64,000 bases of DNA, taken from contig JAGZUF010000004.1 of the NCBI GenBank assembly GCA_018380115.1, positions 62,001 through 126,000 on the forward strand, given 5' to 3'. Position numbers and translations under genes: made by a program. The DNA is from Oscillospiraceae bacterium (GTDB lineage Bacteria; Bacillota; Clostridia; Oscillospirales; Ruminococcaceae). The notes below the pieces were generated by a model that saw only the letters and a program-made list of their open reading frames with translations, was not told the origin of the DNA and did no database searches. Positions 33,386 to 42,830 of this stretch are shown here, piece after piece; position 1 is the stretch's first letter, and every line of letters starts with the position of its first letter.

Positions 33386-33806
33386 ATTTACAAAGGTGAA
33401 AAAATGCTCTTCCAAAGAGTTTGAGCTGATCAAAATAACGGATGATGTGCGCCGGTTCGCGGCGCAGTCCAAAATAAAAAACGGCGTGGTATATGTGATT
33501 TTGTCGCATACTACGGCGGGCATCATGGTGAACGAGAGCCTGCCTTGCCTGGAAAAAGATATTGAAGCTACTCTGGAAGACCTCGTTCCCCTGCACCGGG
33601 ATTATGCACACTCTCATTTTCTGCCCAGCTATGGCGCCATTGGCGGAAATGCGCCGGGCCATCTGAAATCCATGCTGGTGGGCAACCATTGCGTCATCCC
33701 CCTCATTGACGGCAAGCTTGTGATGGGGATGGCACAGGACGTCTACCTGGCCGAATTTGACGGCGTGCAGCAGCGCACCTTTTTCATCGAAATCATCGGA
33801 GAATGA
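33378..33806 (+). CDS. YjbQ/UPF0047-family protein
   Basis: 142 residues, the full length of the UPF0047 family. Conserved pieces are LSHTTAGIMVNE (residue about 45), GGNAPGHLKSMLVG (about 94) with the invariant His, and the C-terminal QQRTFFIEIIGE. E. coli YjbQ has weak thiamine-phosphate-synthase-like activity, but the family's true role is unsettled. Its overlap with the amidohydrolase gene suggests the two act on the same compound. Confidence 0.9.
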   Translation: MVEFTKVKKCSSKEFELIKITDDVRRFAAQSKIKNGVVYVILSHTTAGIMVNESLPCLEKDIEATLEDLVPLHRDYAHSHFLPSYGAIGGNAPGHLKSMLVGNHCVIPLIDGKLVMGMAQDVYLAEFDGVQQRTFFIEIIGE

Positions 33807-33810
33807 ACAT

Positions 33811-33845
33811 ACCGGCGGCCCTGCCCAGGCGGGGCCGCCTTTTCT
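33811..33845 (+). terminator. Hairpin between the yjbQ-like and M24 peptidase genes
   Basis: GGCGGCCC pairs with GGGCCGCC and is followed by TTTTC. It lies 19 bases before the next ATG, so it may reduce rather than stop transcription of the peptidase gene. Confidence 0.6.
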
Positions 33846-33863
33846 GAACAGGAGGTTCTTTGC

Positions 33864-34991
33864 ATGATGCGCACAGACTATCTGGAAAAACTGACTGCTC
33901 TGCTTCGGGCGGAAAAATGGGACGCCATGCTTCTGTGCCCTTCGGAAGAGCTTCGCTTTTTTGCCGGCTTTTCTCCCCTGATGTGCGAGCGCTTTCAGGG
34001 ATTGTTTTTGAAACAGGACGGGCGCATGTTCTATTTCTGCAACCTGCTCACCGGCGAAGAAGTGCGCGCTGCGGCGCCGGACGCCTTCCCCGTATACACC
34101 TGGTTCGATAACGACATTATGACAGAGGAAATCTGCCGCATATTCGAAAAGGAAGGCCTTACAGGCGGGCGCATCGCTGTCAACTCAACGGCACAGGCTT
34201 TCAATATTCTGGATATTGCCGTCGCCACCGGCACCCGGTTTGAAAACGGCGTTCCGCTTCTGGAACAGGCGCGGATCTGCAAAACACAGCAGGAGCTGGA
34301 CTGCCTGCGCCGTGCGGCGGCCATTGCCGACCAGGGCTTTTTACACACACTGCCGCATATCCGCCCCGGCATGACGGAGGGCGAGATCCACGATATACTC
34401 GTGCAGGAGATGGAGGCGCTGGGCGGCAGCGGTGCGGGCGCGCTGGTAGCCTCCGGCCCGAACGCGGGCTATCCGCACTACAGCGGCAGCAGCCGGGCTG
34501 TACAGCCGGGCGATTGCATCATCATGGATTTCGGCTGCCTGTATCATGGCCTGCACTCCGATATGACGCGCACCATTTTTTTGGAGCCTGTGCCCGCCGA
34601 GGCGCGCAGGCTTTACTGGCTGCTGCACAGCGCACAGGCTGCGGCGGAAGACGCCGCCCGTGAGGGGGCTTTCGTGCCGGATATTGATGCCGCGGCAAGA
34701 GCTGTGCTTGAAAAGGCCGGACTCGCCCATACGTGCACCACACGCATTGGTCACGGCATTGGCTACATGACGCACGAGGCTCCTTACATCAACGCCCACA
34801 ACGCCATCCGCCTGCGGCGAGGCATGTGCTTTTCTATCGAGCCGGGCATCTACCTGCCCGGCAGGCTGGGCATCCGCATCGAGGACATCGTAGCCATTGG
34901 GCACGACGGCCGGCGTGAGATACTGAACCGCGCCGAAAAGGGTCTTATCTCTGTCGGGTCCGGCGGCATCCATACGGAATCAGCCACCTGA
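33864..34991 (+). CDS. M24-family Xaa-Pro aminopeptidase-like protein
   Basis: 375 residues. N-terminal creatinase-like domain (residues 1-130), then the pita-bread catalytic domain with all metal ligands: IIMDFG (Asp), HSDMTRT (Asp), GHGIGYMTHE (His), SIEPGIY (Glu) and IRIEDIV (Glu). It would remove an N-terminal residue ahead of proline, or cleave a related bond. The ATG at 33864 is preceded by caggagg with 8-base spacing. It completes the set of peptide-processing enzymes in the locus. Confidence 0.92.
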   Translation: MMRTDYLEKLTALLRAEKWDAMLLCPSEELRFFAGFSPLMCERFQGLFLKQDGRMFYFCNLLTGEEVRAAAPDAFPVYTWFDNDIMTEEICRIFEKEGLTGGRIAVNSTAQAFNILDIAVATGTRFENGVPLLEQARICKTQQELDCLRRAAAIADQGFLHTLPHIRPGMTEGEIHDILVQEMEALGGSGAGALVASGPNAGYPHYSGSSRAVQPGDCIIMDFGCLYHGLHSDMTRTIFLEPVPAEARRLYWLLHSAQAAAEDAAREGAFVPDIDAAARAVLEKAGLAHTCTTRIGHGIGYMTHEAPYINAHNAIRLRRGMCFSIEPGIYLPGRLGIRIEDIVAIGHDGRREILNRAEKGLISVGSGGIHTESAT

Positions 34992-35007
34992 ACCATAGTC
35001 TTTACAG

Positions 35008-35060
35008 GCCGGGGAACACCGCTTCATTCAGCGCGGTACTTCCCGGCCGTTCTTTTTTGT
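35008..35060 (+). terminator. Terminator after the M24 peptidase gene
   Basis: ggccggggaa pairs with ttcccggcc, with an inner accaccgc/gcggt stem, followed by gttctttttt. Confidence 0.75.
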
Positions 35061-35088
35061 GAAACCGGCGGCCTCCCGCCGGAAGGCT

Positions 35089-35117
35089 TTGAAATATTGC
35101 GGCCAATCTGATATACT
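35089..35117 (+). promoter_or_regulatory. Promoter of the carboxypeptidase gene with structured leader
   Basis: TTGAAA (35089-35094), 17-base spacer, TATACT (35112-35117). The leader of about 195 bases contains a strong hairpin at 35166-35194 (gcctttgggcg and its complement) and a GGCGGC/GCCGCC stem near 35229. No riboswitch class recognised. Confidence 0.6.
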
Positions 35118-35319
35118 AAAAATAATAGGTTTTTGCCCGGCGCGGCGAAAGGCTGCCTGTTTTTTGCCTTTGGGCGGGTAACGCGCCCAAAGGCGGTGCA
35201 TACTGTTCTGAGAAGCGGTGTTTTTTGGCGGCCGGGGCGTGCCGCCCTAAAAAAGCGCAGGCGGCGCCGGGTGCGGCCGCCCCCCGCACACCGACACTGT
35301 ATTTTGGAGATTCGCTGCC

Positions 35320-36750
35320 ATGAAACGATGCCTTGCCTGTGTGATGATTGCATTGCTCGTATTTGTGGCGCCGGCCTTTCCGGCAGGCGCCGCGGGCTTT
35401 GAGCTGCCGGAGGGCACTCAGCTCACCGCACAGAGCGTATATATCGTGAACCTGGACACCGGCCTTTGCGTCTATGAGAAAAACGCCGATGAAAAGCGCA
35501 GTGTCGCCAGCCTCACCAAGCTGATGACGGCCCTGCTTCTGATTGAAAACGTGGAGGATCTGGAGGGCACCTATATCTCGGGCGGCACGGCGCTGTACAC
35601 GGAGGAGATCACCGACCCGCAGGCCTCCAACGCCGATATTCTTCCCAACGAAGAAGTGCGCGCCATCGACCTTCTGTATGCCATGATGCTGCCCAGCGCC
35701 AACGAGGCGGCAAAAAATGTGGGCTACTTCCTTGGAAACGGCGATTTGAACAATTTCTATGCCCTGATGAACGCCCGCGCGGCCGAGCTTGGCTGCACGA
35801 ACACCAATTTTACCAGCGCCAACGGCCTGGCCGACATGGACGAGGGCAATTATTCCACGGCGCGCGACATCTTCCTCATTGCACAGGAGTGCTGGAAGCA
35901 TGAGGTGTTCCGCACCGTGGTGGGCACCCCCATGTATTGGATGCCTCTGACCAACAAGCATACCGCAGCAGAGTTCCCCGAGCAGAACCCGGACGCCGCC
36001 TATTTCATCACCAACTCCAACGCCATGCTCAAAGAGGCGTCGGGCGGTATGTACCGCTCGTATATCAAGGGCATCAAAACGGGCTCTACCTATGATGCGG
36101 GCCGCAATTTCGTCTCCGCTGCGGTAAACGATGCGGGTGAAAGCTTCATCGGCGTAGTGCTGGGCTGCCCCTGGGAGGCCGCAGAGGATGGCTTTGCCTT
36201 GTCGTTTCACGACACGGCCACGCTGTACGACTGGATCTTCTCTTCCTTTTCCGTGCGGCCCACACTTTCCACCGACACGCCTATCCATGAGGTGGCAGTA
36301 ACGCATTCCTCCGAAACGGATACGCTGGCCCTTGTGCCGGCAGATAACCTTGCCACCATCCTGCCCAACGACAGCGACGATGCGCTGCAGCAGACGTTCG
36401 ATGTACCCGAAAGCGTGGAGGCGCCTGTGAAGCAGGGCGACAAAATAGGCACCGTGACAGTGTCGCTTGCCGGGGAGGTCATTGGCACAGTAGACCTTCT
36501 GGCCGCGCAGGACGTGGCCCTGAACCCTGTATTGTATGCCTTTGCCCGGCTGAAGGCCTTTTTCACCAGCACCTACATGTGCGTGGTATATGTTCTGACG
36601 GCCCTGTTCGCGCTGTTCTATGCCGGGCTTTACGCCTGGCTGCTGCACGACGCGAAAAAGCGAAAGGCTGCGCGCAGGGCCCGGCAGGCAGGCGGCAGCG
36701 CGCGGCAGCCGCAGGCCCGCCCGCCGCGCACCCCGCCCGGCAGGCGCTGA
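35320..36750 (+). CDS. D-alanyl-D-alanine carboxypeptidase (PBP5-type, S11)
   Basis: 476 residues. Signal peptide (MKRCLACVMIALLVFVAPAF), then the S11 active-site motifs SLTKLM (SxxK, Ser about residue 64), SANEAAK (SxN, about 127) and IKTGSTYDAG (KTG, about 249). A PBP5-like C-terminal beta domain follows, then a membrane helix near residue 420 and an Arg-rich cytoplasmic tail. It trims the terminal D-Ala of peptidoglycan stem peptides outside the cell. A transmembrane anchor in place of the usual amphipathic helix is a mild oddity. Confidence 0.93.
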   Translation: MKRCLACVMIALLVFVAPAFPAGAAGFELPEGTQLTAQSVYIVNLDTGLCVYEKNADEKRSVASLTKLMTALLLIENVEDLEGTYISGGTALYTEEITDPQASNADILPNEEVRAIDLLYAMMLPSANEAAKNVGYFLGNGDLNNFYALMNARAAELGCTNTNFTSANGLADMDEGNYSTARDIFLIAQECWKHEVFRTVVGTPMYWMPLTNKHTAAEFPEQNPDAAYFITNSNAMLKEASGGMYRSYIKGIKTGSTYDAGRNFVSAAVNDAGESFIGVVLGCPWEAAEDGFALSFHDTATLYDWIFSSFSVRPTLSTDTPIHEVAVTHSSETDTLALVPADNLATILPNDSDDALQQTFDVPESVEAPVKQGDKIGTVTVSLAGEVIGTVDLLAAQDVALNPVLYAFARLKAFFTSTYMCVVYVLTALFALFYAGLYAWLLHDAKKRKAARRARQAGGSARQPQARPPRTPPGRR

Positions 36751-36834
36751 CCGATGCATCTTGCCCGGCGCCGTGCGCCGGATATCCGCGCCCGGCTGCT
36801 TCGCCGGGCCTTCATGTGAGGGGGAAACCATAAT

Positions 36835-38289
36835 ATGAAAGATATCAGCGAAGCCCGCAACCTGACGCTTTTGATGGACTTTTACGAGCTTACCATGGCC
36901 CGCGGCTATTTCGACAGCGGCTATCAGGACAAAGTGGGCGTTTTCGACATGTTTTTCCGCAAGATACCGGATGACGGCGGCTTTGCCATTGCGGCGGGGC
37001 TGGCGCAGTTCTGCGAGGTGATAGACAACCTCCATTTCGACGAGGGCGATATCAGCTACCTGCGCTCGAAGGGCTGTTTTTCCGAAGGCTTTCTGGATTA
37101 CCTGCGCAATTTCCGTTTTCACTGCAATATCTGGGCCGTGCCGGAGGGCACGCCTATTTTCCCGGGCGAGCCCATCGTCATTGTAGAAGGGCCCGCCATC
37201 GAGGCGCAGCTTATTGAAACGCTTCTGCTGGTCACGTTCAACCACCAGAGCCTCATTTGTACCAAGACCAACCGCATCGTGCGCGCCAGCGAGGGCCGCG
37301 CGGTGATGGAGTTTGGCTCGCGCCGGGCCCAGGGGTACGACGCCGCCGTGCTGGGCGCGCGCGCGGCATACATCGGCGGTGTGGCGGGCACGGCCTGCGT
37401 CATGGCAGACCGCGTGTACGGCATTCCCGCTTTGGGCACCATGGCCCACTCCTGGGTGCAGATGTTCCCCTCCGAGTACGAGGCGTTCCGCCGCTATGCC
37501 GAGCTGTACCCCGACAACTGCACCCTTCTGGTGGATACTTACAGCGTGACAAAAAGCGGCATCCCCAACGCCATCCGCGTGTTTGACGAGGTGCTCGGGC
37601 CCCGCGGCATCCGCCCGAAGGGAGTGCGCATCGACTCCGGTGACATCGCCTACCTCTCTAAAAAGGCCCGCCGGATGCTGGATGCCGCAGGCTATAAAGA
37701 CTGCAGCATCTGTGCGTCGAATTCGCTGGATGAATACATCGTGCGCGACCTTATCCTGCAGGGCGCAAAGGTAGATTCCTTCGGTATCGGCGAAAACCTC
37801 ATCACCTCGAAAAGCGCGCCCGTGTTTGGCGGCGTGTACAAGCTGGCCGCCGTGAAAGAGGGCGGGACGTATGTGCCCAAAATCAAAATCAGCGAAACGG
37901 CAGAAAAAATCACCACCCCGCACCTGAAAAACCTGTACCGCATCTACGATAAAGAGACAGGCAAGGCCATGGCGGATTATATCACCATGTGGGATGAGAC
38001 CGTGGATATAGAGAATGGCCTGACGCTTTTCGACCCCGTGCAGACCTGGAAGAAGCGCACATTTGAAAATATCTGCCTGCGCAAGCTGAACGTGCCCATT
38101 TATGTAAACGGGCGCCGTGTGTATGAAAACCCGCCTCTGAAAGAGATCCGCGCCTATTGCCGCCAGCAGGTGGACACCCTGTGGGACGAGGTAAAGCGCT
38201 TTGAAAACCCGCACCGCTACTATGTAGACCTCTCGCAGAAGCTTTGGGACGAACGCCACCGCCTGCTGGACGAATACGGGCGGGGCTGA
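36835..38289 (+). CDS. pncB: Nicotinate phosphoribosyltransferase
   Basis: 484 residues. N-terminal MDFYELTMARGYF, then VFDMFFRKIP, GEPIVIVEGP, EFGSRRAQGYDAA, GTMAHSWVQMF (catalytic His), LVDTYSV, RIDSGDIAYLS and FGIGENL. These match PncB/NAPRTase, which converts nicotinate and PRPP to nicotinate mononucleotide for NAD salvage in an ATP-stimulated reaction. It precedes an ABC exporter by 25 bases and is probably co-transcribed with it. Confidence 0.95.
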   Translation: MKDISEARNLTLLMDFYELTMARGYFDSGYQDKVGVFDMFFRKIPDDGGFAIAAGLAQFCEVIDNLHFDEGDISYLRSKGCFSEGFLDYLRNFRFHCNIWAVPEGTPIFPGEPIVIVEGPAIEAQLIETLLLVTFNHQSLICTKTNRIVRASEGRAVMEFGSRRAQGYDAAVLGARAAYIGGVAGTACVMADRVYGIPALGTMAHSWVQMFPSEYEAFRRYAELYPDNCTLLVDTYSVTKSGIPNAIRVFDEVLGPRGIRPKGVRIDSGDIAYLSKKARRMLDAAGYKDCSICASNSLDEYIVRDLILQGAKVDSFGIGENLITSKSAPVFGGVYKLAAVKEGGTYVPKIKISETAEKITTPHLKNLYRIYDKETGKAMADYITMWDETVDIENGLTLFDPVQTWKKRTFENICLRKLNVPIYVNGRRVYENPPLKEIRAYCRQQVDTLWDEVKRFENPHRYYVDLSQKLWDERHRLLDEYGRG

Positions 38290-38314
38290 CACATTAAAAA
38301 ACGGAGCAGCTCTC

Positions 38315-40093
38315 ATGGAACAACATCTTCCCCCGCAGCAGAAAACGTCGCTTTTGCGGCGTTTTCTGCCTTATCTGCTGCGCTATAAGGGCATCCTTGT
38401 GTTCGATTTGGTGTGCGCAGGGCTCACCACTCTGTGCGAGCTGGTGCTGCCTTTGATGCTGCGCGCCATTACGAACCGCGCCGCGCAGGACCTTTCCAGC
38501 CTGACGCTTGCCTTCATCCTTCAGGTGGGCGCCGTGTACTTCGTGCTGCGCGTCATTGACGCGGCGGCCAACTATTTCATGCAGAACACCGGCCATGTGA
38601 TGGGCGCGCATATCGAAACGGATATGCGCCGCGACGCCTTTGCCCACCTGCAGCGCCTCTCCGACGCCTATTTTGCCAACACCAAGGTGGGGCAGATTAT
38701 GGGCCGGCTGACAAACGATTTGTTCGACGTGACGGAATTTGCCCACCACTGCCCGGAGGAGTTCTTTATCGCCGCGCTGAAGTGCGCGGCCTCGTTCGTC
38801 ATTCTGATGCGCACGAACGTGCCCCTCACCCTGCTCATTTTCGCCTGCCTGCCCGTGATGGTGGTGTGCTGCACACGCTTCAACCACATGGTGCGCGCCA
38901 CCTTCCGGCGCCAGCGGCGGCATATCGGCGAGCTGAACGCCCGCATTGAAGACAGCCTGCTGGGCGAGCGCGTGGTAAAGGCCTTCTCCGGCGAAGAGGC
39001 GGAAAAGGAAAAATTTGAGCGCGACAATGCCTCGTTTCTCTCTATCAAAAAGGACATGTACCATTGGATGGCCGCCTTCAACACCACCACGCGCCTGTTC
39101 GACGGGCTGATGTATCTGGTGGTGCTGGTGGCCGGCGGCATCTTCATGATGCGCGGCGCCATCGAGCCCGGCGACATGGTAGCCTATGTGCTGTATGTCA
39201 CCACCCTTCTCACCACCATCCGGCGCATTATTGAATTTGCCGAGCAGTTCCAGCGCGGCGTCACCGGCATCGAGCGCTTCTGCGAAATTATGGACGCGGA
39301 GGTGGATATTCTGGACGAGCCCGGCGCAAAGCCCCTGCACGACGTGAAGGGCGAAATCGTGTTCGACCACGTCTCCTTCGAGTACCCGGATGACCACAAC
39401 AAGGTGCTGCGCGATATCTGCCTCACGATAAAGGCTGGAGAAAAACTGGCGCTGGTGGGCCCTTCCGGCGGCGGCAAAACCACGCTGACAAACCTTATCC
39501 CCCGCTTTTACGATGCCACAAGCGGGCGCATTCTTCTGGATGGGCAGGATATCCGCACCGTCACGCTGAAAAGCCTGCGCGGCGCCATCGGCATCGTGCA
39601 GCAGGACGTGTACTTATTCTCCGGCACGGTGGCGGAAAACATCGCATACGGCCGCCCGGGCGCAAGCCGGGCGGACATCGAGCAGGCCGCGCGCCTTGCA
39701 GGGGCGCATGAATTCATTGAAAAGCTGCAAAACGGCTACGACACCTATGTGGGCGAGCGCGGCGTAAAGCTCTCTGGCGGGCAGAAGCAGCGCGTCTCCA
39801 TCGCGCGGGTGTTCCTGAAAAACCCGCCCGTGCTCATTCTGGACGAGGCCACCAGCGCGCTGGACAACGAAAGCGAATATCTGGTGGGGCAAAGCCTTGC
39901 ACGCCTTGCAAGGGGGCGCACCTCGCTTACCATTGCGCACCGCCTCACCACCATACGCAGCGCAGACCGCATACTGGTGCTGGACGGCGAAGGCATTGCC
40001 GAAGAGGGCACCCACGAACAGCTTCTTGCCCGGAAGGGCGAGTACTGGCGCCTGTGGATGGGCGCACAGAAGCTGCATGAAGAAACCATATAA
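38315..40093 (+). CDS. ABC exporter half-transporter (membrane plus ATPase)
   Basis: 592 residues. Residues about 15-320 form the six-helix ABC_membrane domain and the rest the ATPase: Walker A GPSGGGKTTLTN, Q-loop QQDVYLFSGTVAENI, signature LSGGQKQR, Walker B VLILDEATSALD, H-loop IAHRLTT. This is the MsbA/YknV class that works as a dimer and exports lipids, drugs or peptides. A glycosyltransferase follows 55 bases later, hinting at export of an envelope component; the substrate cannot be named. Confidence 0.93.
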   Translation: MEQHLPPQQKTSLLRRFLPYLLRYKGILVFDLVCAGLTTLCELVLPLMLRAITNRAAQDLSSLTLAFILQVGAVYFVLRVIDAAANYFMQNTGHVMGAHIETDMRRDAFAHLQRLSDAYFANTKVGQIMGRLTNDLFDVTEFAHHCPEEFFIAALKCAASFVILMRTNVPLTLLIFACLPVMVVCCTRFNHMVRATFRRQRRHIGELNARIEDSLLGERVVKAFSGEEAEKEKFERDNASFLSIKKDMYHWMAAFNTTTRLFDGLMYLVVLVAGGIFMMRGAIEPGDMVAYVLYVTTLLTTIRRIIEFAEQFQRGVTGIERFCEIMDAEVDILDEPGAKPLHDVKGEIVFDHVSFEYPDDHNKVLRDICLTIKAGEKLALVGPSGGGKTTLTNLIPRFYDATSGRILLDGQDIRTVTLKSLRGAIGIVQQDVYLFSGTVAENIAYGRPGASRADIEQAARLAGAHEFIEKLQNGYDTYVGERGVKLSGGQKQRVSIARVFLKNPPVLILDEATSALDNESEYLVGQSLARLARGRTSLTIAHRLTTIRSADRILVLDGEGIAEEGTHEQLLARKGEYWRLWMGAQKLHEETI

Positions 40094-40148
40094 GGGCGCC
40101 ACGCTGCACGGCGTGTTTCCCGTTTCAGCTTGAAAAGGAGGCGCACCT

Positions 40149-40952
40149 ATGAACGGGCCGCTTGTCTCTATCATTGTCCCGGTCTATAATGCCGCGGCAG
40201 GGCTGGCCAAATGCATTGAAACGGCCCGCAGGCAGACATACGGGAATATCGAATTGCTGCTTGTGAACGACGGCAGCGCCGATTCCTCGCCGCATATCTG
40301 CCGCATGTATGCCCGTGTGGATTCGCGCATCCGCATAATAGACAAGGAGAACGCCGGCGTTTCAGCCGCGCGCAATGATGCGCTGCGCGCCGCGCGCGGC
40401 GACTATATCCAGTTTGTGGATTCCGACGATTACCTTACTCCCAACGCCACCGAACAGCTTGTGCGCGCTGCCGAGAGCCTGCGGTGCGACCTGGTGATAG
40501 CCGATTATTTCCGCGTGGCACCCTCTGGTATCACGCGGCACGGCTTTCTGAAAAGCACCGCCGTGATGGACCAGACCCAGTTCGCCCTGGGCCTGATGGA
40601 TGAGCCCGCCAGCTTTTACTATGGCGTACTGTGGAACAAGCTGTACCGCGCGGACATCATCCGCGCCCACGGTGTGCGCTGCAACACGGCCCTCTCATGG
40701 AGTGAGGATTTTCTGTTCAATCTGGAGTATATCCGCTATGCCCAGCGCTTTTTCGCCCTGGATGAAGCGGTGTATTACTATGTGAAAAATCCCTCCAGCA
40801 TCACCCATACCCAGATGGACCTTATCAATGTGGTGAAAACCAAGGCCACCCTGTTTGCCTATTATAAAGAGCTGTATGAAAAGCTCGGTTTATACGAACA
40901 GTATAAGCCGCAGATATTCAAGTATCTGATTGCCACAGCCGAACACGGCTGA
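40149..40952 (+). CDS. Family 2 glycosyltransferase
   Basis: 267 residues. GT-A fold signature: VSIIVPVYNAAAGLAKCIE, LLLVNDGSADSS, ENAGVSAARNDAL, and the DxD-type YIQFVDSDDYLTP near residue 95. The C-terminal half ends with helices typical of small wall- or polysaccharide-modifying GT2 enzymes. It has no membrane helix. aaaggagg lies just before the ATG. Sugar and acceptor are unknown. Confidence 0.92.
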   Translation: MNGPLVSIIVPVYNAAAGLAKCIETARRQTYGNIELLLVNDGSADSSPHICRMYARVDSRIRIIDKENAGVSAARNDALRAARGDYIQFVDSDDYLTPNATEQLVRAAESLRCDLVIADYFRVAPSGITRHGFLKSTAVMDQTQFALGLMDEPASFYYGVLWNKLYRADIIRAHGVRCNTALSWSEDFLFNLEYIRYAQRFFALDEAVYYYVKNPSSITHTQMDLINVVKTKATLFAYYKELYEKLGLYEQYKPQIFKYLIATAEHG

Positions 40953-41017
40953 ACGGCAGCCACGCCCGGAATGGCATTGCGCTGCGCCCTGTGCGCCGCA
41001 GGCCGCCGGGCTTTTTC

Positions 41018-41046
41018 TTGCATCTGCCCAGGCGCGGAGGTATAAT
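41018..41046 (+). promoter_or_regulatory. Promoter of the M42 aminopeptidase gene
   Basis: TTGCAT (41018-41023), 17-base spacer, perfect TATAAT (41041-41046). The start codon is at 41114. Confidence 0.7.
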
Positions 41047-41113
41047 AACGGAGGTACGAGCCCTGCGCGCACGGCGCGCATTCTGTATATTTTTCATCAA
41101 AGGAGAACCCCGC

Positions 41114-42163
41114 ATGACGCAAATGGAATATCTGAAGCAGCAGCTGCTGGCCGTGCTGGCCATAGACAGCCCCACCGGCCACACCGCCGCCGCGGCGCAG
41201 TATGTGCTGGAGCAATACAGGGCGCTGGGCTTTGCCCCCGCGCTGACGAACAAGGGCGGCGTTCTGGTGTGTGTGAACGAAGGGCGCGCGGGCGGCGAAG
41301 GCGGCCTGCTGCTGGAGGCCCATCTGGACACGCTGGGCGCCATGGTGGCCGAAATAAAGCCGAACGGCCGCCTGCACCTGACGCCGCTGGGCGGGCTAAA
41401 CGCCAACAACACCGAGGCCGAGAACGTGCGCCTTGCCACGCGCGGCGGCAGGGTGTTTTCCGGCACATTCCAATTAAAGAATGCCTCGGTGCATGTGAAC
41501 GGCGAATACTCGAATGAAAAGCGCACCTTTGATTCCATGGAGCTTGTGCTGGACGAGGATGCCGCCTCCAAAGAGGAGGTGCTGGCGCTGGGCATCCGCA
41601 CGGGCGACATCGCCTGTTTCGATGCACGCACCACCATCACCGAAAACGGCTACATCAAAAGCCGTTTTCTGGACGATAAGCTCAGCGTGGCCATTCTGCT
41701 GGCGCAGGCCAGGGGCCTTGTCGAAGGCGGCAAAAGGCCGGCGCGCGCTGTATGGCATCATATCACTGTGTTCGAAGAGGTGGGCCACGGCGGCAGCGCC
41801 AGCGTGCCGCAGGGCGTCACCGAGGCCATCAGTGTAGACATGGGCTGTGTGGGCGAAGGGCTGAGCTGCACGGAAAAACAGGTGTCCATCTGCGCGAAGG
41901 ATTCCGGCGGCCCGTACCACGAGGCTGTGGTGAACGGCCTTGTGGCCGCGGCACAGGCCGCAGGCGTGGATTTTGCCGTGGACATATATCCCTATTACGG
42001 CTCGGACGTAGAGGGCACCCTGCGCGCAGGCCATGACGTGCGCCACGGCCTTGTGGGCGCAGGCGTATACGCCTCGCACGGGTACGAACGCAGCCACCTT
42101 GCGGGCGCAGAGAACACCCTGCGCCTGCTGGAGGCCTACTTGGAGCAAAGCACATATGAGTGA
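41114..42163 (+). CDS. M42-family aminopeptidase
   Basis: 349 residues. M42 metal ligands and catalytic residues in order: LLEAHLDTLGAMV (His), SRFLDDKLSVAILL (bridging Asp), VFEEVGHGGS (Glu pair), VDMGCVGEG (Asp) and YASHGYERSH (final His). A PDZ-like insertion lies between residues about 75 and 170. These enzymes form large tetrahedral particles that trim peptides in the cytoplasm. aaaggag precedes the ATG. The 3' end overlaps the next gene by 8 bases. Confidence 0.93.
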   Translation: MTQMEYLKQQLLAVLAIDSPTGHTAAAAQYVLEQYRALGFAPALTNKGGVLVCVNEGRAGGEGGLLLEAHLDTLGAMVAEIKPNGRLHLTPLGGLNANNTEAENVRLATRGGRVFSGTFQLKNASVHVNGEYSNEKRTFDSMELVLDEDAASKEEVLALGIRTGDIACFDARTTITENGYIKSRFLDDKLSVAILLAQARGLVEGGKRPARAVWHHITVFEEVGHGGSASVPQGVTEAISVDMGCVGEGLSCTEKQVSICAKDSGGPYHEAVVNGLVAAAQAAGVDFAVDIYPYYGSDVEGTLRAGHDVRHGLVGAGVYASHGYERSHLAGAENTLRLLEAYLEQSTYE

Positions 42164-42776
42164 ACAAGGCATGAAACCCGGGCAGCCCGGCAGACAGGCG
42201 CCCGCCGCCCCGAAGCAGGGCCCTGTAACGCTTCGGGCCGTGACGCCGGAGGACGCCCCGCTGTACTGCCGCTGGATGAAGGATGCTTTTGTGGCGGAAA
42301 ACTACGGCGGAGCCGATGTGGATTTCACAGAAGAGATGGCGCGCGGCTTTTTTGCCTCCCGGCAGGGCAAGCCGTCTTTTCTCATCCTTGCCCGGCCCGG
42401 CGGCCGCCCCGTGGGGTTCTGCGAGCTGGCAGGGATGGACGAGACGGTGCGCAGCGCCACCCTGGGCATGTTCATCGGGGAGGCGGCAGCCCGCGGGCGC
42501 GGACTTGGCGCCGCCGCGCTGGGTGCCCTGCTGGAGTATGGGTTCGGCACGCTGGGGCTCCACAGCATTTGGCTGAGCGTCTGGGCGGGCAACGTCCCTG
42601 CCCTGGCACTGTACCGCCGTGCAGGCTTCCGGGAGGCCGGCCGCCGCCGGGACGCCTGGCGCTGGCGCGGAAAGCTGTACGCCCTTGTCTATATGGACCT
42701 TCTGGCAGAGGAATTTTTCGCCCGGCAAAAAGCAGAGGGTGCAGAAGGCGTGCAGGCGGCGCGCCGCCCCGGCTGA
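42156..42776 (+). CDS. GNAT acetyltransferase (RimJ/RimL-like)
   Basis: 206 residues. After a 25-residue Pro/Gln-rich leader the GNAT fold begins (VTLRAVTPEDAPLYCRWM), with VGFCELAGMDE, ATLGMFIGEAAARGRGLGAAALGALLEYGFG (acetyl-CoA loop GRGLG) and GNVPALALYRRAGFREAGRRRDAWRWRG. This is the Acetyltransf_3 group that modifies N-termini or small amines. The start overlaps the M42 gene, so they are translationally coupled. No specific substrate can be named. Confidence 0.85.
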   Translation: MSEQGMKPGQPGRQAPAAPKQGPVTLRAVTPEDAPLYCRWMKDAFVAENYGGADVDFTEEMARGFFASRQGKPSFLILARPGGRPVGFCELAGMDETVRSATLGMFIGEAAARGRGLGAAALGALLEYGFGTLGLHSIWLSVWAGNVPALALYRRAGFREAGRRRDAWRWRGKLYALVYMDLLAEEFFARQKAEGAEGVQAARRPG

Positions 42777-42830
42777 GGCGGCACTGCCTTTGGAACAGAA
42801 AAATAAAGCACATAAAAAGAAGGAGCTAGC

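Noticed and set aside
35116..38316. A very long open frame (1066 codons) on the minus strand
   Set aside because: It lies antisense to the carboxypeptidase and nicotinate phosphoribosyltransferase genes, both clear families. Long antisense frames are expected in GC-rich DNA with biased third positions.
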